DNA from: Prado023 sp963706875 | Lineage (GTDB): Bacteria; Actinomycetota; Actinomycetes; S36-B12; CAIYMF01 | Reading direction: 5' to 3' | Length of the DNA: 64,000 nucleotides | NCBI GenBank assembly: GCA_963706875.1 | Contig: CAVPNW010000021.1 | Span: 62,001-126,000 of the forward strand | Part shown: positions 19,797-28,814 of the stretch, piece after piece | Layout of the letters: every line of letters starts with the position of its first letter | Position numbering within the stretch: the stretch's first letter is position 1 | Notes under the pieces: generated by a model | What the model saw: only the letters and a program-made list of their open reading frames with translations | What the model was told of the DNA's origin: nothing | Databases searched by the model: none | Position numbers and translations under genes: made by a program

Positions 19797-21439
19797 TCAC
19801 CACCCTGGTCCCCACCGCCACGACCGCCACCGTGGGCAGCCCGCTGGTCAACATGGCCATCTTCCTGGCGTTCGTCGCCGGCACGATGATCATCGTCATC
19901 CGAGCCTCGAAGTCCAACACGACGGCGACCGACTACTACACCGGAGGCCGCTCCTTCACCGGCGGCCAGAACGGCACGGCCATCGCCGGCGACTACCTGT
20001 CCGCGGCGAGCTTCCTGGGCATCACCGGAGCCATCGCCCTGACGGGCTTCGACGGCTTCCTCTACTCCGTCGGGTTCCTGGTGGCCTGGCTGGTCGCCCT
20101 GCTGCTGGTCGCCGAGCTGCTGCGCAACACCGGCAAGTTCACGATGGCCGACGTGCTCGCCTTCCGGATGCGCCAGCGCCCGGTCCGGACGGCGGCTGCG
20201 ATCTCCACCCTGGCCGTGTCGTTCTTCTACCTGCTTGCCCAGATGGCCGGCGCCGGTGGGCTGGTCAGCCTCCTCATGGGGATCAACAGCAACATCGGCC
20301 AGGCTCTGACGATCGCCGTCGTCGGCATCCTGATGATCGTCTACGTCCTGGTCGGCGGGATGAAGGGCACCACCTGGGTCCAGATCATCAAGGCGGTCCT
20401 GCTCATCTCCGGTGCCGCCCTGATGACCTTCTGGGTGCTCAGCAAGTACGGGTTCTCCCTGTCCAACGTGATGGGAGCCGCCGCCGACAACAGCCCGCTG
20501 GGCGACAAGCTGCTCGAGCCGGGCGCCAAGTACGGCAAGTCCACGTTGACGAAGGTCGACTTCATCTCGTTGTCGATGGCCCTCGTGCTGGGCACCGCCG
20601 GGCTGCCGCACGTGCTGATGCGCTTCTACACGGTGCCCACATCCAAGGACGCCCGCAAGTCCGTCGTCTGGGCCATCTCGCTGATCGGGATGTTCTACCT
20701 GTTCAGCCTGGTCCTGGGCTACGGGGCGGCCGCCCTGGTCGGTCCCGAGACGATCGCCGCGGCTCCCGGCAAGGCCAACTCCGCGGCGCCGCTGCTGGCC
20801 TACGAGCTCGGCGGGACCCTGCTCCTGGGCTTCATCTCCGCGGTCGCCTTCGCGACGATCCTGGCGGTGGTCGCCGGGCTGACGATCACGGCCAGCGCCT
20901 CCTTCGCCCACGACGTCTACGCCAACGTGATCAAGAGGGGTGACGTCTCGGCGGACAAGGAGGTCCGGGTGGCGCGGATCTCCGCCGTCGTGATCGGCCT
21001 GGCCGCCATCGTGGGCGGCATCCTGGCCAAGGACCAGAACATCGCGTTCCTGGTCGCCCTGGCGTTCGCCGTCGCCGCCTCGGCGAACCTGCCGACGATC
21101 GTGTACTCCCTGTTCTGGAGGAACTTCACCACTCGCGGCGCGCTGTGGAGCATCTACGGCGGGCTGATCGCCTCCGTCGGCCTGATCATCTTCTCGCCGG
21201 TCGTCTCCGGCAAGCCGGTCGACGCGGTCACCGGCAAGAGCGCGTCGATGATCCAGGGCGTGGACTTCTCCTGGTTCCCGCTGGACAACCCGGGTCTCAT
21301 CTCGATCCCGCTGGCCTTCTTCCTCGGCTGGCTGGGCTCGGTGACCGACAAGGAGAAGCCGAACGTCGCCAAGTACGCCGAGATGGAGGTCCGGTCCCTG
21401 ACCGGCGCCGGCGCCGAGAAGTCCGTCTCGGTGCACTGA
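19793..21439 (+). CDS. actP: Cation/acetate symporter ActP (SSS family)
   Basis: Sodium:solute symporter family permease for acetate and similar short carboxylates. It has about 13 membrane helices over 548 aa. The family region DYYTGGRSFTGGQNGTAIAGDYLSAASFLG is at residues 45-75, GLPHVLMRFYTVPT near 265, and the C-terminal long loop and last helix are present. It is coupled to the DUF485 gene and followed, after a hairpin, by acs, which activates the imported acetate. Confidence 0.92.
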   Translation: MITTLVPTATTATVGSPLVNMAIFLAFVAGTMIIVIRASKSNTTATDYYTGGRSFTGGQNGTAIAGDYLSAASFLGITGAIALTGFDGFLYSVGFLVAWLVALLLVAELLRNTGKFTMADVLAFRMRQRPVRTAAAISTLAVSFFYLLAQMAGAGGLVSLLMGINSNIGQALTIAVVGILMIVYVLVGGMKGTTWVQIIKAVLLISGAALMTFWVLSKYGFSLSNVMGAAADNSPLGDKLLEPGAKYGKSTLTKVDFISLSMALVLGTAGLPHVLMRFYTVPTSKDARKSVVWAISLIGMFYLFSLVLGYGAAALVGPETIAAAPGKANSAAPLLAYELGGTLLLGFISAVAFATILAVVAGLTITASASFAHDVYANVIKRGDVSADKEVRVARISAVVIGLAAIVGGILAKDQNIAFLVALAFAVAASANLPTIVYSLFWRNFTTRGALWSIYGGLIASVGLIIFSPVVSGKPVDAVTGKSASMIQGVDFSWFPLDNPGLISIPLAFFLGWLGSVTDKEKPNVAKYAEMEVRSLTGAGAEKSVSVH

Positions 21440-21446
21440 GAAGCTG

Positions 21447-21489
21447 CCGTCCGGGCGCCGGTGAGCCAGCTGCCCCGGCGTCCGGACGG
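21447..21489. terminator. Hairpin between actP and acs
   Basis: Arms 21447-21461 and 21475-21489 pair over 15 nt with one G-U, around a 13-nt loop. It lies just after the actP stop codon. It may separate actP and acs transcription or tune the level of acs. Confidence 0.55.
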
Positions 21490-21569
21490 TACCCACCCCC
21501 GTGGACCCCACCCACACTCCCCTCGCCCGCGTCCCGCCCGACCCTCCTCGCCGACAGGAGCACCACCCG

Positions 21570-23531
21570 ATGTCAACCGACACCCTGGCGAACCTCGCCA
21601 CCGAGAACCGGACCTTCGCCCCCGATCCCCTGTTCGCCGCACAGGCCAACGCGCAGGCCTCCCTCTACGAGCAGGCGGCTGCCGACCGGCTCGGCTTCTG
21701 GGCCGACCAGGCCGAGCGGCTGACCTGGGACCGTCACTGGGACGAGGTCCTGGACTGGACCGATGCCCCCTTCGCGAAGTGGTTCGTCGGCGGACGGCTG
21801 AACGTCTCGGTCAACTGCCTGGACCGGCACGTCACCGAGGGCCGCGGAGAGCGGACGGCGATCATCTTCGAGGCTGAGGACGGCCGCACCGAGCACATCA
21901 CCTACACCGAGCTGCTCGCCCGCGTCTCCCAGGCGGCCCACGCGATCACCTCGCTGGGCGTGAAGGCCGGGGACCGGGTGGCGATCTACATGTCGATGAC
22001 GCCCGAGGCGGTCGTGGCGATGCTCGCGTGCGCACGCATCGGTGCCGTCCACTCGGTGGTGTTCGGCGGGTTCGCCGCCGAGGCGCTGCGCTCCCGGATC
22101 GACGACGCACAGGCCAAGCTGGTCATCACCGCCGACGGCCAGTACCGTCGCGGCTCGGCCATGGCGCTCAAGCCGGCCGTCGACGAGGCCGTCGAGCACT
22201 GCCCGAGCGTCGAGCACGTGCTCGTGGTGCGCCACACCGGCCAGGACGTCGACTGGCATGAGGGCCGCGACGTCTGGTGGCACGAGTGGATGCCGGTCCA
22301 CCCGACCGAGCACACCCCGGAGTCCTTCGACTCCGAGCACCCGTTGTTCATCCTCTACACGTCAGGCACCACGGGGAAGCCCAAGGGCATCCTGCACACG
22401 TCCGGCGGGTACCTGACCCAGGCCGCGTCCACCTACAGGAACGTGTTCGACCTCAAGCCCGAGACGGACGTCTACTGGTGCACCGCCGACATCGGCTGGG
22501 TCACCGGGCACTCGTACATCGTCTACGGGCCCCTGGCCAACGGCGCCACCCAACTGATCTACGAGGGCACGCCGGACACGCCGCACCGTGGCCGGTTCTG
22601 GGAGATCATCGAGAAGCACAGGGTGACGATCCTCTACACCGCCCCCACCGCCATCCGCACATTCATGAAGTGGGGCGACGACCTCCCCGGCGGCTACGAC
22701 CTGTCGAGCCTGCGGCTGCTCGGATCGGTCGGTGAGCCGATCAACCCCGAGGCGTGGATGTGGTACCGGGAGGTCATCGGCGGCGGCCGGTGCCCGATCG
22801 TGGACACCTGGTGGCAGACGGAGACCGGCGGGATGATGATCAGCCCCCTTCCTGGGGTCACCGCGTGCAAGCCTGGTTCGGCGATGCGCCCGCTTCCCGG
22901 GATCTCGGCCCAGGTCGTCGACGACGAGGGCCATCCGGTGGCCCCCGGCGGCGGCGGGTACCTGGTCCTGACCGAGCCGTGGCCGGCGATGCTGCGGGGG
23001 ATCTGGGGCGACAACGACCGCTACGTCGACACCTACTGGTCACGGTGGCCACAGTTCTACTTCGCCGGCGACGGTGCCAAGCTCGACGAGGACGGGGCCA
23101 TCTGGCTGCTCGGACGGGTCGATGACGTGATGAACGTGTCCGGGCACCGGATCTCCACCACGGAGGTCGAGTCAGCGCTGGTCTCCCACGACGCCGTCGC
23201 CGAGGCAGCGGTGGTGGGGGCCGCCGATGCCACCACCGGACAGGGGATCGTCGCGTTCGTGATCCTGCGCTCCGGCGTCGAGAACACCCCCGACCTGGTG
23301 GGTGCCCTGCGGGCCCACGTGGCCCACGAGATCGGCCCGATCGCCAAGCCGCGCCAGATCCTGGTCGTCTCCGAACTGCCGAAGACACGGTCGGGGAAGA
23401 TCATGCGCCGCCTGCTGCGCGACCTGGCCGAGCACCGCGACCTCGGGGACGTCACCACCCTGGCCGACCCGACGATCATGGCCCAGATCCAGGCCGGCCT
23501 GGCCGCCCCCACCTCCCCGACCCCCGCCTGA
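21570..23531 (+). CDS. acs: Acetyl-CoA synthetase
   Basis: Converts acetate, ATP and CoA to acetyl-CoA through acetyl-AMP (cytoplasm). The adenylation motif YTSGTTGKPKG is near residue 262-272, the WWQTETGG motif and the DDVMNVSGHRIST hinge follow, and the conserved C-terminal acetylation lysine is in TRSGKIMRR (K610), so activity is probably controlled by acyl-lysine modification. The protein is full length at 653 aa. I chose the ATG at 21570, preceded by AGGAG; an upstream in-frame GTG (21501) lies in non-conserved Pro-rich sequence. Confidence 0.93.
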   Translation: MSTDTLANLATENRTFAPDPLFAAQANAQASLYEQAAADRLGFWADQAERLTWDRHWDEVLDWTDAPFAKWFVGGRLNVSVNCLDRHVTEGRGERTAIIFEAEDGRTEHITYTELLARVSQAAHAITSLGVKAGDRVAIYMSMTPEAVVAMLACARIGAVHSVVFGGFAAEALRSRIDDAQAKLVITADGQYRRGSAMALKPAVDEAVEHCPSVEHVLVVRHTGQDVDWHEGRDVWWHEWMPVHPTEHTPESFDSEHPLFILYTSGTTGKPKGILHTSGGYLTQAASTYRNVFDLKPETDVYWCTADIGWVTGHSYIVYGPLANGATQLIYEGTPDTPHRGRFWEIIEKHRVTILYTAPTAIRTFMKWGDDLPGGYDLSSLRLLGSVGEPINPEAWMWYREVIGGGRCPIVDTWWQTETGGMMISPLPGVTACKPGSAMRPLPGISAQVVDDEGHPVAPGGGGYLVLTEPWPAMLRGIWGDNDRYVDTYWSRWPQFYFAGDGAKLDEDGAIWLLGRVDDVMNVSGHRISTTEVESALVSHDAVAEAAVVGAADATTGQGIVAFVILRSGVENTPDLVGALRAHVAHEIGPIAKPRQILVVSELPKTRSGKIMRRLLRDLAEHRDLGDVTTLADPTIMAQIQAGLAAPTSPTPA

Positions 23532-23559
23532 CCGCCGCCCCTCCCGCCGCCCCTCCCGC

Positions 23560-23610
23560 CGCTGTGTCATGGATTCGGTTCGTACTGTGGACCGGATCCA
23601 TGACACAGCG
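23560..23610. terminator. Very long hairpin after acs
   Basis: Two 22-nt arms (23560-23581 and 23589-23610) pair fully, counting two G-U pairs, around a 7-nt loop. It sits 29 nt after the acs stop codon and 24 nt before the sensor kinase start. No U-tract follows. It is probably the terminator of the acetate operon; a regulatory role for the kinase gene is possible. Confidence 0.6.
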
Positions 23611-23622
23611 GCACCCGGCCGA

Positions 23623-23628
23623 TAGCGT
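23623..23628 (+). promoter_or_regulatory. Candidate -10 box of the lytS-like gene (leaderless)
   Basis: TAGCGT ends 6 nt before the GTG start at 23635 and there is no ribosome-binding site. The same box and spacing occur before the glutamate decarboxylase gene. The -35 region would fall inside the right arm of the hairpin. Confidence 0.4.
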
Positions 23629-23634
23629 GCGCCC

Positions 23635-24813
23635 GTGGGTGACTGGGTGCTCGCGGTCGCAGCGATCGCCGGGGCGATCGTGCTCGGGGTGCTGCTTGCC
23701 CGAGCCGTCCGGGGGCGAGCGCGTCTGGGGTCCGAGGGCGACATGGCGACCTACCGGACACTGCACCTGGCCAGCCTGGCCGCACCGCCCCTGCGTGCAG
23801 GGCTCACCCCGGCCTCATCCCAGCGCTCGGCCAAGCACCTGCGCACGCTGCTCGGGGTCGAGGCGCTGGCCATCGCCGACCTCGTCGAGGTGCTGGCCTG
23901 GGACGGCGTGGGCGAGCGCCGCGGGCAGGCGGCGCTGGCACATGCCACGCTGGCCCTTCAGTCGGGCACGGCCGTGGTGCTGAGCGCCACGCAGGCAAGG
24001 GAGGTCTCGGAGCTCATGCGCAGCGGGGTAGCGGCCCCGCTCACCTCCGACGACATGGTGATCGGGGCCCTTGTGGCCTACTCCGCCCAACCGGCTGGAC
24101 CCGCGATGGTCCGCGCGGTCGAGGAGGTGGCGGTGTTCGCCTCCGGGCAGCTCGACCTCGCCGAGCTCGACCGCACCCGGGCACGATCGGCCGAGGCGGA
24201 GGTTCGCGTGCTGCGCGCCCAGATCTCCCCGCACTTCGTCTACAACTCCCTGACCGCGATCGCCTCCTTCGTGCGCACCGACCCCGACCGCGCCCGGGAC
24301 CTCCTTCTGGACTTCGCGGACTTCACCCGGTACAGCTTCCGCTCCCACGGCCGGTTCACAACGCTGGCCGAGGAGCTGCACTCCATCGAGCAGTACCTGC
24401 TGCTCGAGCAGGCGCGGTTCGGCGACCGGCTGCGGGTCGCCCTGCGCGTGGACCCCGAGGTGGTGGGCGTGCGGATCCCCTTCCTGTGCATACAGCCGCT
24501 CGTGGAGAACGCCGTCCGCCACGGCTTCGAGAACACTGATGGGCCCGGGACGATCACGATCACCGCGCGGGACCGCGGCGCGGACTGCCTGATCAGCGTC
24601 GAGGACGACGGCGCCGGCATCGACCCCGCGGTGGTCCGGCGCAGCCTGTCCGGCGATCCCGGCGACCATGTCGGGCTGGCCAACGTCGACGAGCGGCTGC
24701 GCAGCACCTTCGGCGACGACCGCGGCCTGGTCGTGGAGACCGCCCCGGGCGCGGGGACGAGGATCACCATGCGGATCCCCAAGTACGCCGAGGCGGTGGC
24801 CGTCGATGAGTGA
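23635..24813 (+). CDS. LytS/YehU-type sensor histidine kinase
   Basis: Membrane-associated kinase of a two-component system. One N-terminal helix (residues 2-24) is followed by a GAF-like region (about 45-170), then the His_kinase domain with the phospho-acceptor H200 in QISPHFVYNSL, and the HATPase_c domain with PLVENAVRHG, DDGAGID and GDHVGLANVDERL. In actinobacteria such pairs lie next to acetate/pyruvate symporter genes and control them. The start codon is GTG, probably leaderless. It overlaps the regulator gene by 8 nt. Confidence 0.87.
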   Translation: MGDWVLAVAAIAGAIVLGVLLARAVRGRARLGSEGDMATYRTLHLASLAAPPLRAGLTPASSQRSAKHLRTLLGVEALAIADLVEVLAWDGVGERRGQAALAHATLALQSGTAVVLSATQAREVSELMRSGVAAPLTSDDMVIGALVAYSAQPAGPAMVRAVEEVAVFASGQLDLAELDRTRARSAEAEVRVLRAQISPHFVYNSLTAIASFVRTDPDRARDLLLDFADFTRYSFRSHGRFTTLAEELHSIEQYLLLEQARFGDRLRVALRVDPEVVGVRIPFLCIQPLVENAVRHGFENTDGPGTITITARDRGADCLISVEDDGAGIDPAVVRRSLSGDPGDHVGLANVDERLRSTFGDDRGLVVETAPGAGTRITMRIPKYAEAVAVDE

Positions 24814-25678
24814 TCCGACCGCTGCACCGACGGGCCTGCGGGTACTGGCCGTCGACGACGAGCCCCCGGCACTCGGCGAGCTGGCCTACCTCCTCGAGCG
24901 CTCCGAAGGGGTGGCCGAGGTGACCGCCTGCGGCGGTGCCGCCGAGGCCCTGGCCGCCCTGCAGACGGCCGAGTTCGACGCGGTGTTCCTCGACATCCGG
25001 ATGCCCGGGATCGACGGCCTGGCCCTGGCCGGGATCCTGACCCGGTTCGCAGCGCCCCCGCCGGTGGTGTTCGTCACCGCCTACGACAACCATGCGGTGG
25101 ACGCCTTCGAGGTGGCCGCCGTGGACTACCTGCTCAAGCCGATCCGCGCCGAGCGACTCGCCCTGTCCCTGACCCGGGTGGGCGCGGCCATCGAGGCCCG
25201 CCGCACCGGCACCGACCGCGAGGGGTCGGCGTCGCCGGCCGAGGTGGGCCAGCCGGCCGGGCCGGCGGCACCGGCGGCCCCTGAGGCGTCCGGCCCGCCG
25301 GCCGACGAGACGATAGCCGTGGAGCTCGGGGGCGTCACCCGCTACATCCGCCGCTCCGACATCGTCTACGTCGAGGCCCAGCGCGACTACGTCCGCCTGT
25401 GCACCCGCTCCGGGGGGCACCTCGTGCGCATTCCGCTGGCCAGCCTCGAGGAGCGCTGGGAGCCGGCCGGGTTCCTGCGCGTCCATCGGCGGTTCCTGGT
25501 CAACTCCGCGTTCGTCGAGGCCCTGCGCTCGGCTGCCGGTCGGGTGTCGGTGGACCTCGGTGCGGGGCAGTCGGTCCCTGTGAGCCGACGGTTCACGCCG
25601 GAGGTGCGCGCGGCCCTCGTGCAGCGCCACCGCCTGGACCGTGAGCCTGCCGGGCCGAGCCAGGACGGCAGCCCATGA
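24806..25678 (+). CDS. LytTR-family response regulator
   Basis: Receiver domain at residues 10-125 with the phospho-acceptor Asp at about residue 63 (VFLDIRMPG) and the conserved Lys in DYLLKPI; then a Pro/Ala-rich linker of about 35 residues; then a LytTR DNA-binding domain (about 175-280) with the pattern IVYVEAQRDYVRLCTRSG and FLRVHRRFLVN. It probably activates the neighbouring symporter or acs genes when acetate or a related acid is sensed. The ATG is inside the kinase gene and the stop overlaps the next gene by 4 nt. Confidence 0.88.
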   Translation: MSDPTAAPTGLRVLAVDDEPPALGELAYLLERSEGVAEVTACGGAAEALAALQTAEFDAVFLDIRMPGIDGLALAGILTRFAAPPPVVFVTAYDNHAVDAFEVAAVDYLLKPIRAERLALSLTRVGAAIEARRTGTDREGSASPAEVGQPAGPAAPAAPEASGPPADETIAVELGGVTRYIRRSDIVYVEAQRDYVRLCTRSGGHLVRIPLASLEERWEPAGFLRVHRRFLVNSAFVEALRSAAGRVSVDLGAGQSVPVSRRFTPEVRAALVQRHRLDREPAGPSQDGSP

Positions 25679-26052
25679 CCGACGGCCAACGGCCCCGCCG
25701 CGAGGTCATCACCGGCCCCCGTCGAGACGTCCGCAGGCGCACCCGCCGCTCGGCGGTCGAGGACATCGACCAGCAGACGCGCGTCGGGGTCGTGTACGTG
25801 CGGGCGCTGATCCGCACCCAGCTGCTCCTGGGCCTGTCGACGGTGGCCGTCGTCGTCGTCCCACTCGCCGCGCTCCCACTGCTCTTCGGACTGGTGCCCG
25901 GGGTGCGCGCGCTGCAGGTGGGGCCGCTCCCGCTGTGGTGGCTGCTCCTGGGATTCCTGGTGTACCCGGCGATCCTGGGGGTCGGCTGGTGGTACATCCG
26001 CCACGCCGAGCGCAACGAGGAGCAGTTCACCGACCTCGTGGAGGGTCGATGA
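25675..26052 (+). CDS. Small two-helix membrane protein, partner of the second SSS symporter
   Basis: 125 aa. A basic N-terminus (many Arg) leads to two hydrophobic helices (about residues 50-75 and 83-106) and a short acidic tail. By size, topology and position it plays the role that the DUF485 protein plays for ActP, although the sequence differs. It overlaps the regulator gene and the symporter gene by 4 nt each, so all are in one operon. Confidence 0.7.
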   Translation: MTDGQRPRREVITGPRRDVRRRTRRSAVEDIDQQTRVGVVYVRALIRTQLLLGLSTVAVVVVPLAALPLLFGLVPGVRALQVGPLPLWWLLLGFLVYPAILGVGWWYIRHAERNEEQFTDLVEGR

Positions 26053-27791
26053 ACACCGCAGCGGTCATCGCCGGCATGACCGCCACGGTGGTGGCGACGA
26101 TCGTCCTGGCCGGCTTCAGCTCGCGGGTCGCCCGGACGACGGGCGACTTCTACGTCGCGGCGCGGTCGGTGCCCGCATGGTGGAACGCCTCGGCGATCTC
26201 CGGGGAGTACCTGTCGGCGGCGTCGTTCCTGGGCGTCGCCGGGCTGATCATGGTCGGCGGCGCCGATGCCGTCTGGTTCCCGGTGGGCTACGCCGTGGGG
26301 TACGTGCTGCTCCTGGCCCTCGTCTCGGCTCCCCTGCGCCGGTCGGGCGCCTACACCCTGCCCGACTTCTGCGAGGCGCGACTGCGGTCCTCGGCGGTCC
26401 GGCTGGCCGCCAGCGTGCTGGTCGTGGTCATCGGATGGCTCTACGTCGTGCCGCAGCTGCAGGGGGCGGGACGCGCGCTGCAGACCATCCTGGGGACGCC
26501 GATCTGGCTCGGCGGGGTGCTGGTCGCGCTGACGGTGCTGGTCGTGATCGTCGGCGGCGGGATGCGCAGCGTGACGCTGGTCCAGGGCTTCCAGTACTGG
26601 CTCAAGCTGGTGGCGATCATGGTGCCCGCGCTGTTCCTGCTGGCCGCCTGGCGCCTCGACGGCGGACCGTCGGCCCTGGTCGACCAGGTCCCGACCTTCC
26701 CCGTGGAGACCACCGTGGCGGTGGGCACCGACATCGTCGTCGACGTGGTCGATCCGGTGCGTGTCCAGGCTGACGGGACCATCGACGGGATTCCGGCGAC
26801 CGGCGAGGTGGACCTGACCCAGGGCACCCACAGCATCGACTCGGGCACGACCATCACCTTCCCCGCTGGAGCGGCCGTCCCGCACCTGTCGACCACTCCC
26901 GCGACGACGGGCGCCGCCTGGGGTCAACCCCTGCAGGGCGAGCAGTCGCACCCGATGTACCGCACCTACGCCCTGATGATCGCGCTGTTCCTGGGAACCA
27001 TGGGCCTGCCGCACGTGCTGGTCCGCTTCTACACGAACCCCGACGGGCGCCAGGCCCGTCGGACCGCACTCATCGTGATCGGCCTGGTGGGGTTGTTCTA
27101 CCTGTCACCCTCAGTCTTCGGGATGCTCGGGCGGGTCTACACCCCCGAGCTGCTGATGACCGGCCAGACCGACGCCGTGGTCCTGCTCCTGCCCCAGGCC
27201 CTGGTCGGCGGCACTCTCGGGCAGGCGCTCACCGCCCTGGTCTGCGCCGGGGCGGCCGCGGCCTTCCTCGCGACGGCCACGGGGCTGACCGTCACCGTCG
27301 CCGGGGTGCTGTCCCAGGACGTCGTCAGCCGGTGGGTCCACGACCCGATCCGGTCGTTCCGGGTCGCCGCTGTCGCCGCGGTGCTCGCCCCGCTGGTCCT
27401 GAGCCTCCTGGCCAGCGCCCTACCCCTGGCCCAGGCCGTCGCGCTCGCGTTCACGGTGGCCGCGGCCACCTTCTGCCCCCTGCTGCTGCTGGGCATCTGG
27501 TGGCCTCGGCTCACCGACGTCGGGGCGGCGGCCGGGCTCGTCGTCGGCGGCACGCTGGCCGTCTGCGCGATCACCGCCTCGACAGCGATGCCTGACCTCA
27601 CGGGATGGCCCGACGCCCTGCTCGCACAGCCGGCCGCATGGGCGATGCCCCTGGCGCTGGCGACCATGGTGGGAGTCTCGAGGGCAACCCGCCACCGCCT
27701 GCACCCCGGCGTGGACCGGATGATGATCCGGCTGCACACACCTGAGACAGCCCGGCTGCACCCGGCCTGGACCGCGAAGGGGCGCCGATGA
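26049..27791 (+). CDS. Second SSS-family symporter (acetate/monocarboxylate type) with an inserted hydrophilic loop
   Basis: 580 aa. The N-terminal region DFYVAARSVPAWWNASAISGEYLSAASFLG matches the acetate/pyruvate branch of SSS permeases, and MGLPHVLVRFYTNPDG is equivalent to the motif in ActP. Between the sixth and seventh helices there is a hydrophilic segment of about 100 residues (about 215-315), rich in Val/Thr/Asp and with short repeated beta-like stretches, that the ActP of this window has only in short form. The ATG overlaps the previous gene (ATGA). Together with LytS/LytR it probably takes up a carboxylate that the kinase senses. Substrate is inferred. Confidence 0.85.
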   Translation: MNTAAVIAGMTATVVATIVLAGFSSRVARTTGDFYVAARSVPAWWNASAISGEYLSAASFLGVAGLIMVGGADAVWFPVGYAVGYVLLLALVSAPLRRSGAYTLPDFCEARLRSSAVRLAASVLVVVIGWLYVVPQLQGAGRALQTILGTPIWLGGVLVALTVLVVIVGGGMRSVTLVQGFQYWLKLVAIMVPALFLLAAWRLDGGPSALVDQVPTFPVETTVAVGTDIVVDVVDPVRVQADGTIDGIPATGEVDLTQGTHSIDSGTTITFPAGAAVPHLSTTPATTGAAWGQPLQGEQSHPMYRTYALMIALFLGTMGLPHVLVRFYTNPDGRQARRTALIVIGLVGLFYLSPSVFGMLGRVYTPELLMTGQTDAVVLLLPQALVGGTLGQALTALVCAGAAAAFLATATGLTVTVAGVLSQDVVSRWVHDPIRSFRVAAVAAVLAPLVLSLLASALPLAQAVALAFTVAAATFCPLLLLGIWWPRLTDVGAAAGLVVGGTLAVCAITASTAMPDLTGWPDALLAQPAAWAMPLALATMVGVSRATRHRLHPGVDRMMIRLHTPETARLHPAWTAKGRR

Positions 27792-28780
27792 CCGAGCGGA
27801 TCACCCAACCGGGGAGCCCGGGTCCTGCCCGGGTCGAGCCCGTGAGCGACCTCGTCGCGGCCGCCCTGGCGTCCGTCGACGGCGCCCAGCCCGGGGCGGG
27901 CTCCCCCGGCACCGCCCTGGCACTGGCAGCCGACCAGCGCACCCGGGACCTCGTCGACGGCTTCGTACACCAGGTCGGCCCACCGCCGGGCCGGTTCGCG
28001 TGGGTCGCCCTCGGGTCGCACGCCCGCGCCGAGCTGCACTGCGCCAGCGACCAGGATCACGCCCTGCTGTGGGACACCGCCCGCGCCGCCGGCAGCAGCT
28101 ACGCCGCGGACCTGGCGGCCGAGGTGATCACCGGGCTGGCCGAGTTCGGGATGCGGCCCTGCGACGGCGGGTACATGGCCGACCGCTGGTCGCTGGGCCT
28201 GTCCGACTGGGTGACCCAGGCCCGGCACCGGATCGACGCTCCCACGCCCGAGGCGGTCCTGGACACCGACGTCTTCCTCGACCTGCGCCGGCTCGTGGGG
28301 GACCTCGACATCGCACCGGCCACCGACGTGCTCCTCGGCGGGGCGGACTCACCGCGCCTGCTGCACGGGCTGGCCGTCGCGGCCACGTCGTTCCCCACCG
28401 CCCTGAACGCCTTCGGCCGGTTGCCACACGGGCCGGTCGACCTCAAGCGGACGGGCCTGGCACCCCTGGTCCTGCTGGCCCGCCTCTACGGGCTGGATGC
28501 GCGGTCCAGCGCTGTCAGCACACGGGAGCGGCTCGCGGCCACGGGGCAGGCAGGCACGCTCTCCGAGGAGCTCATCGCGCGGCTGACCGAGGGCTTCGAG
28601 GTACTGACCCGACTGCGGCTCGATGCCCAGGTGGCCCAGGTCCGAGCCGGGCTCGCCCTCTCGGACGTGGTTGTCGTCGAGGACCTCACCGACGATGACC
28701 GCGCGTCCCTGCGCGAGTCCTTCCGCGCCGTGCGCGCAGCACAGTCGGTGACGGCCGTGAGATACAGGACGGGCCTGTGA
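27788..28780 (+). CDS. DUF294-type putative nucleotidyltransferase without CBS or cNMP domain
   Basis: 330 aa, overlapping the symporter gene by 4 nt. A GlnD-like nucleotidyltransferase motif, GSHARAELHCASDQDHALL, is at about residues 76-94 (Gly-Ser, Arg and the two metal Asp), and the C-terminal half is the alpha-helical DUF294_C domain with RLYGLDA and TRERLAA. Relatives usually carry cyclic-nucleotide or CBS domains in front; here only about 70 residues of helix precede the catalytic region. It lies in the carboxylate operon, where it may modify a regulatory protein. No target is known. Confidence 0.75.
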   Translation: MTERITQPGSPGPARVEPVSDLVAAALASVDGAQPGAGSPGTALALAADQRTRDLVDGFVHQVGPPPGRFAWVALGSHARAELHCASDQDHALLWDTARAAGSSYAADLAAEVITGLAEFGMRPCDGGYMADRWSLGLSDWVTQARHRIDAPTPEAVLDTDVFLDLRRLVGDLDIAPATDVLLGGADSPRLLHGLAVAATSFPTALNAFGRLPHGPVDLKRTGLAPLVLLARLYGLDARSSAVSTRERLAATGQAGTLSEELIARLTEGFEVLTRLRLDAQVAQVRAGLALSDVVVVEDLTDDDRASLRESFRAVRAAQSVTAVRYRTGL

Positions 28781-28814
28781 GCCGGCCCCACTCGCTCTCC
28801 CCCGGAGGTGGATC

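Noticed and set aside
23532..23634. Riboswitch before the sensor kinase gene
   Set aside because: Only a single perfect hairpin is present, with no conserved aptamer pattern, and the likely transcription start lies after it.
25641..26048. Extension of the second symporter by 136 codons at the N-terminus
   Set aside because: It overlaps the response regulator and the small membrane protein genes in another frame; the ATG at 26049 has the usual 4-nt overlap and starts the first helix.
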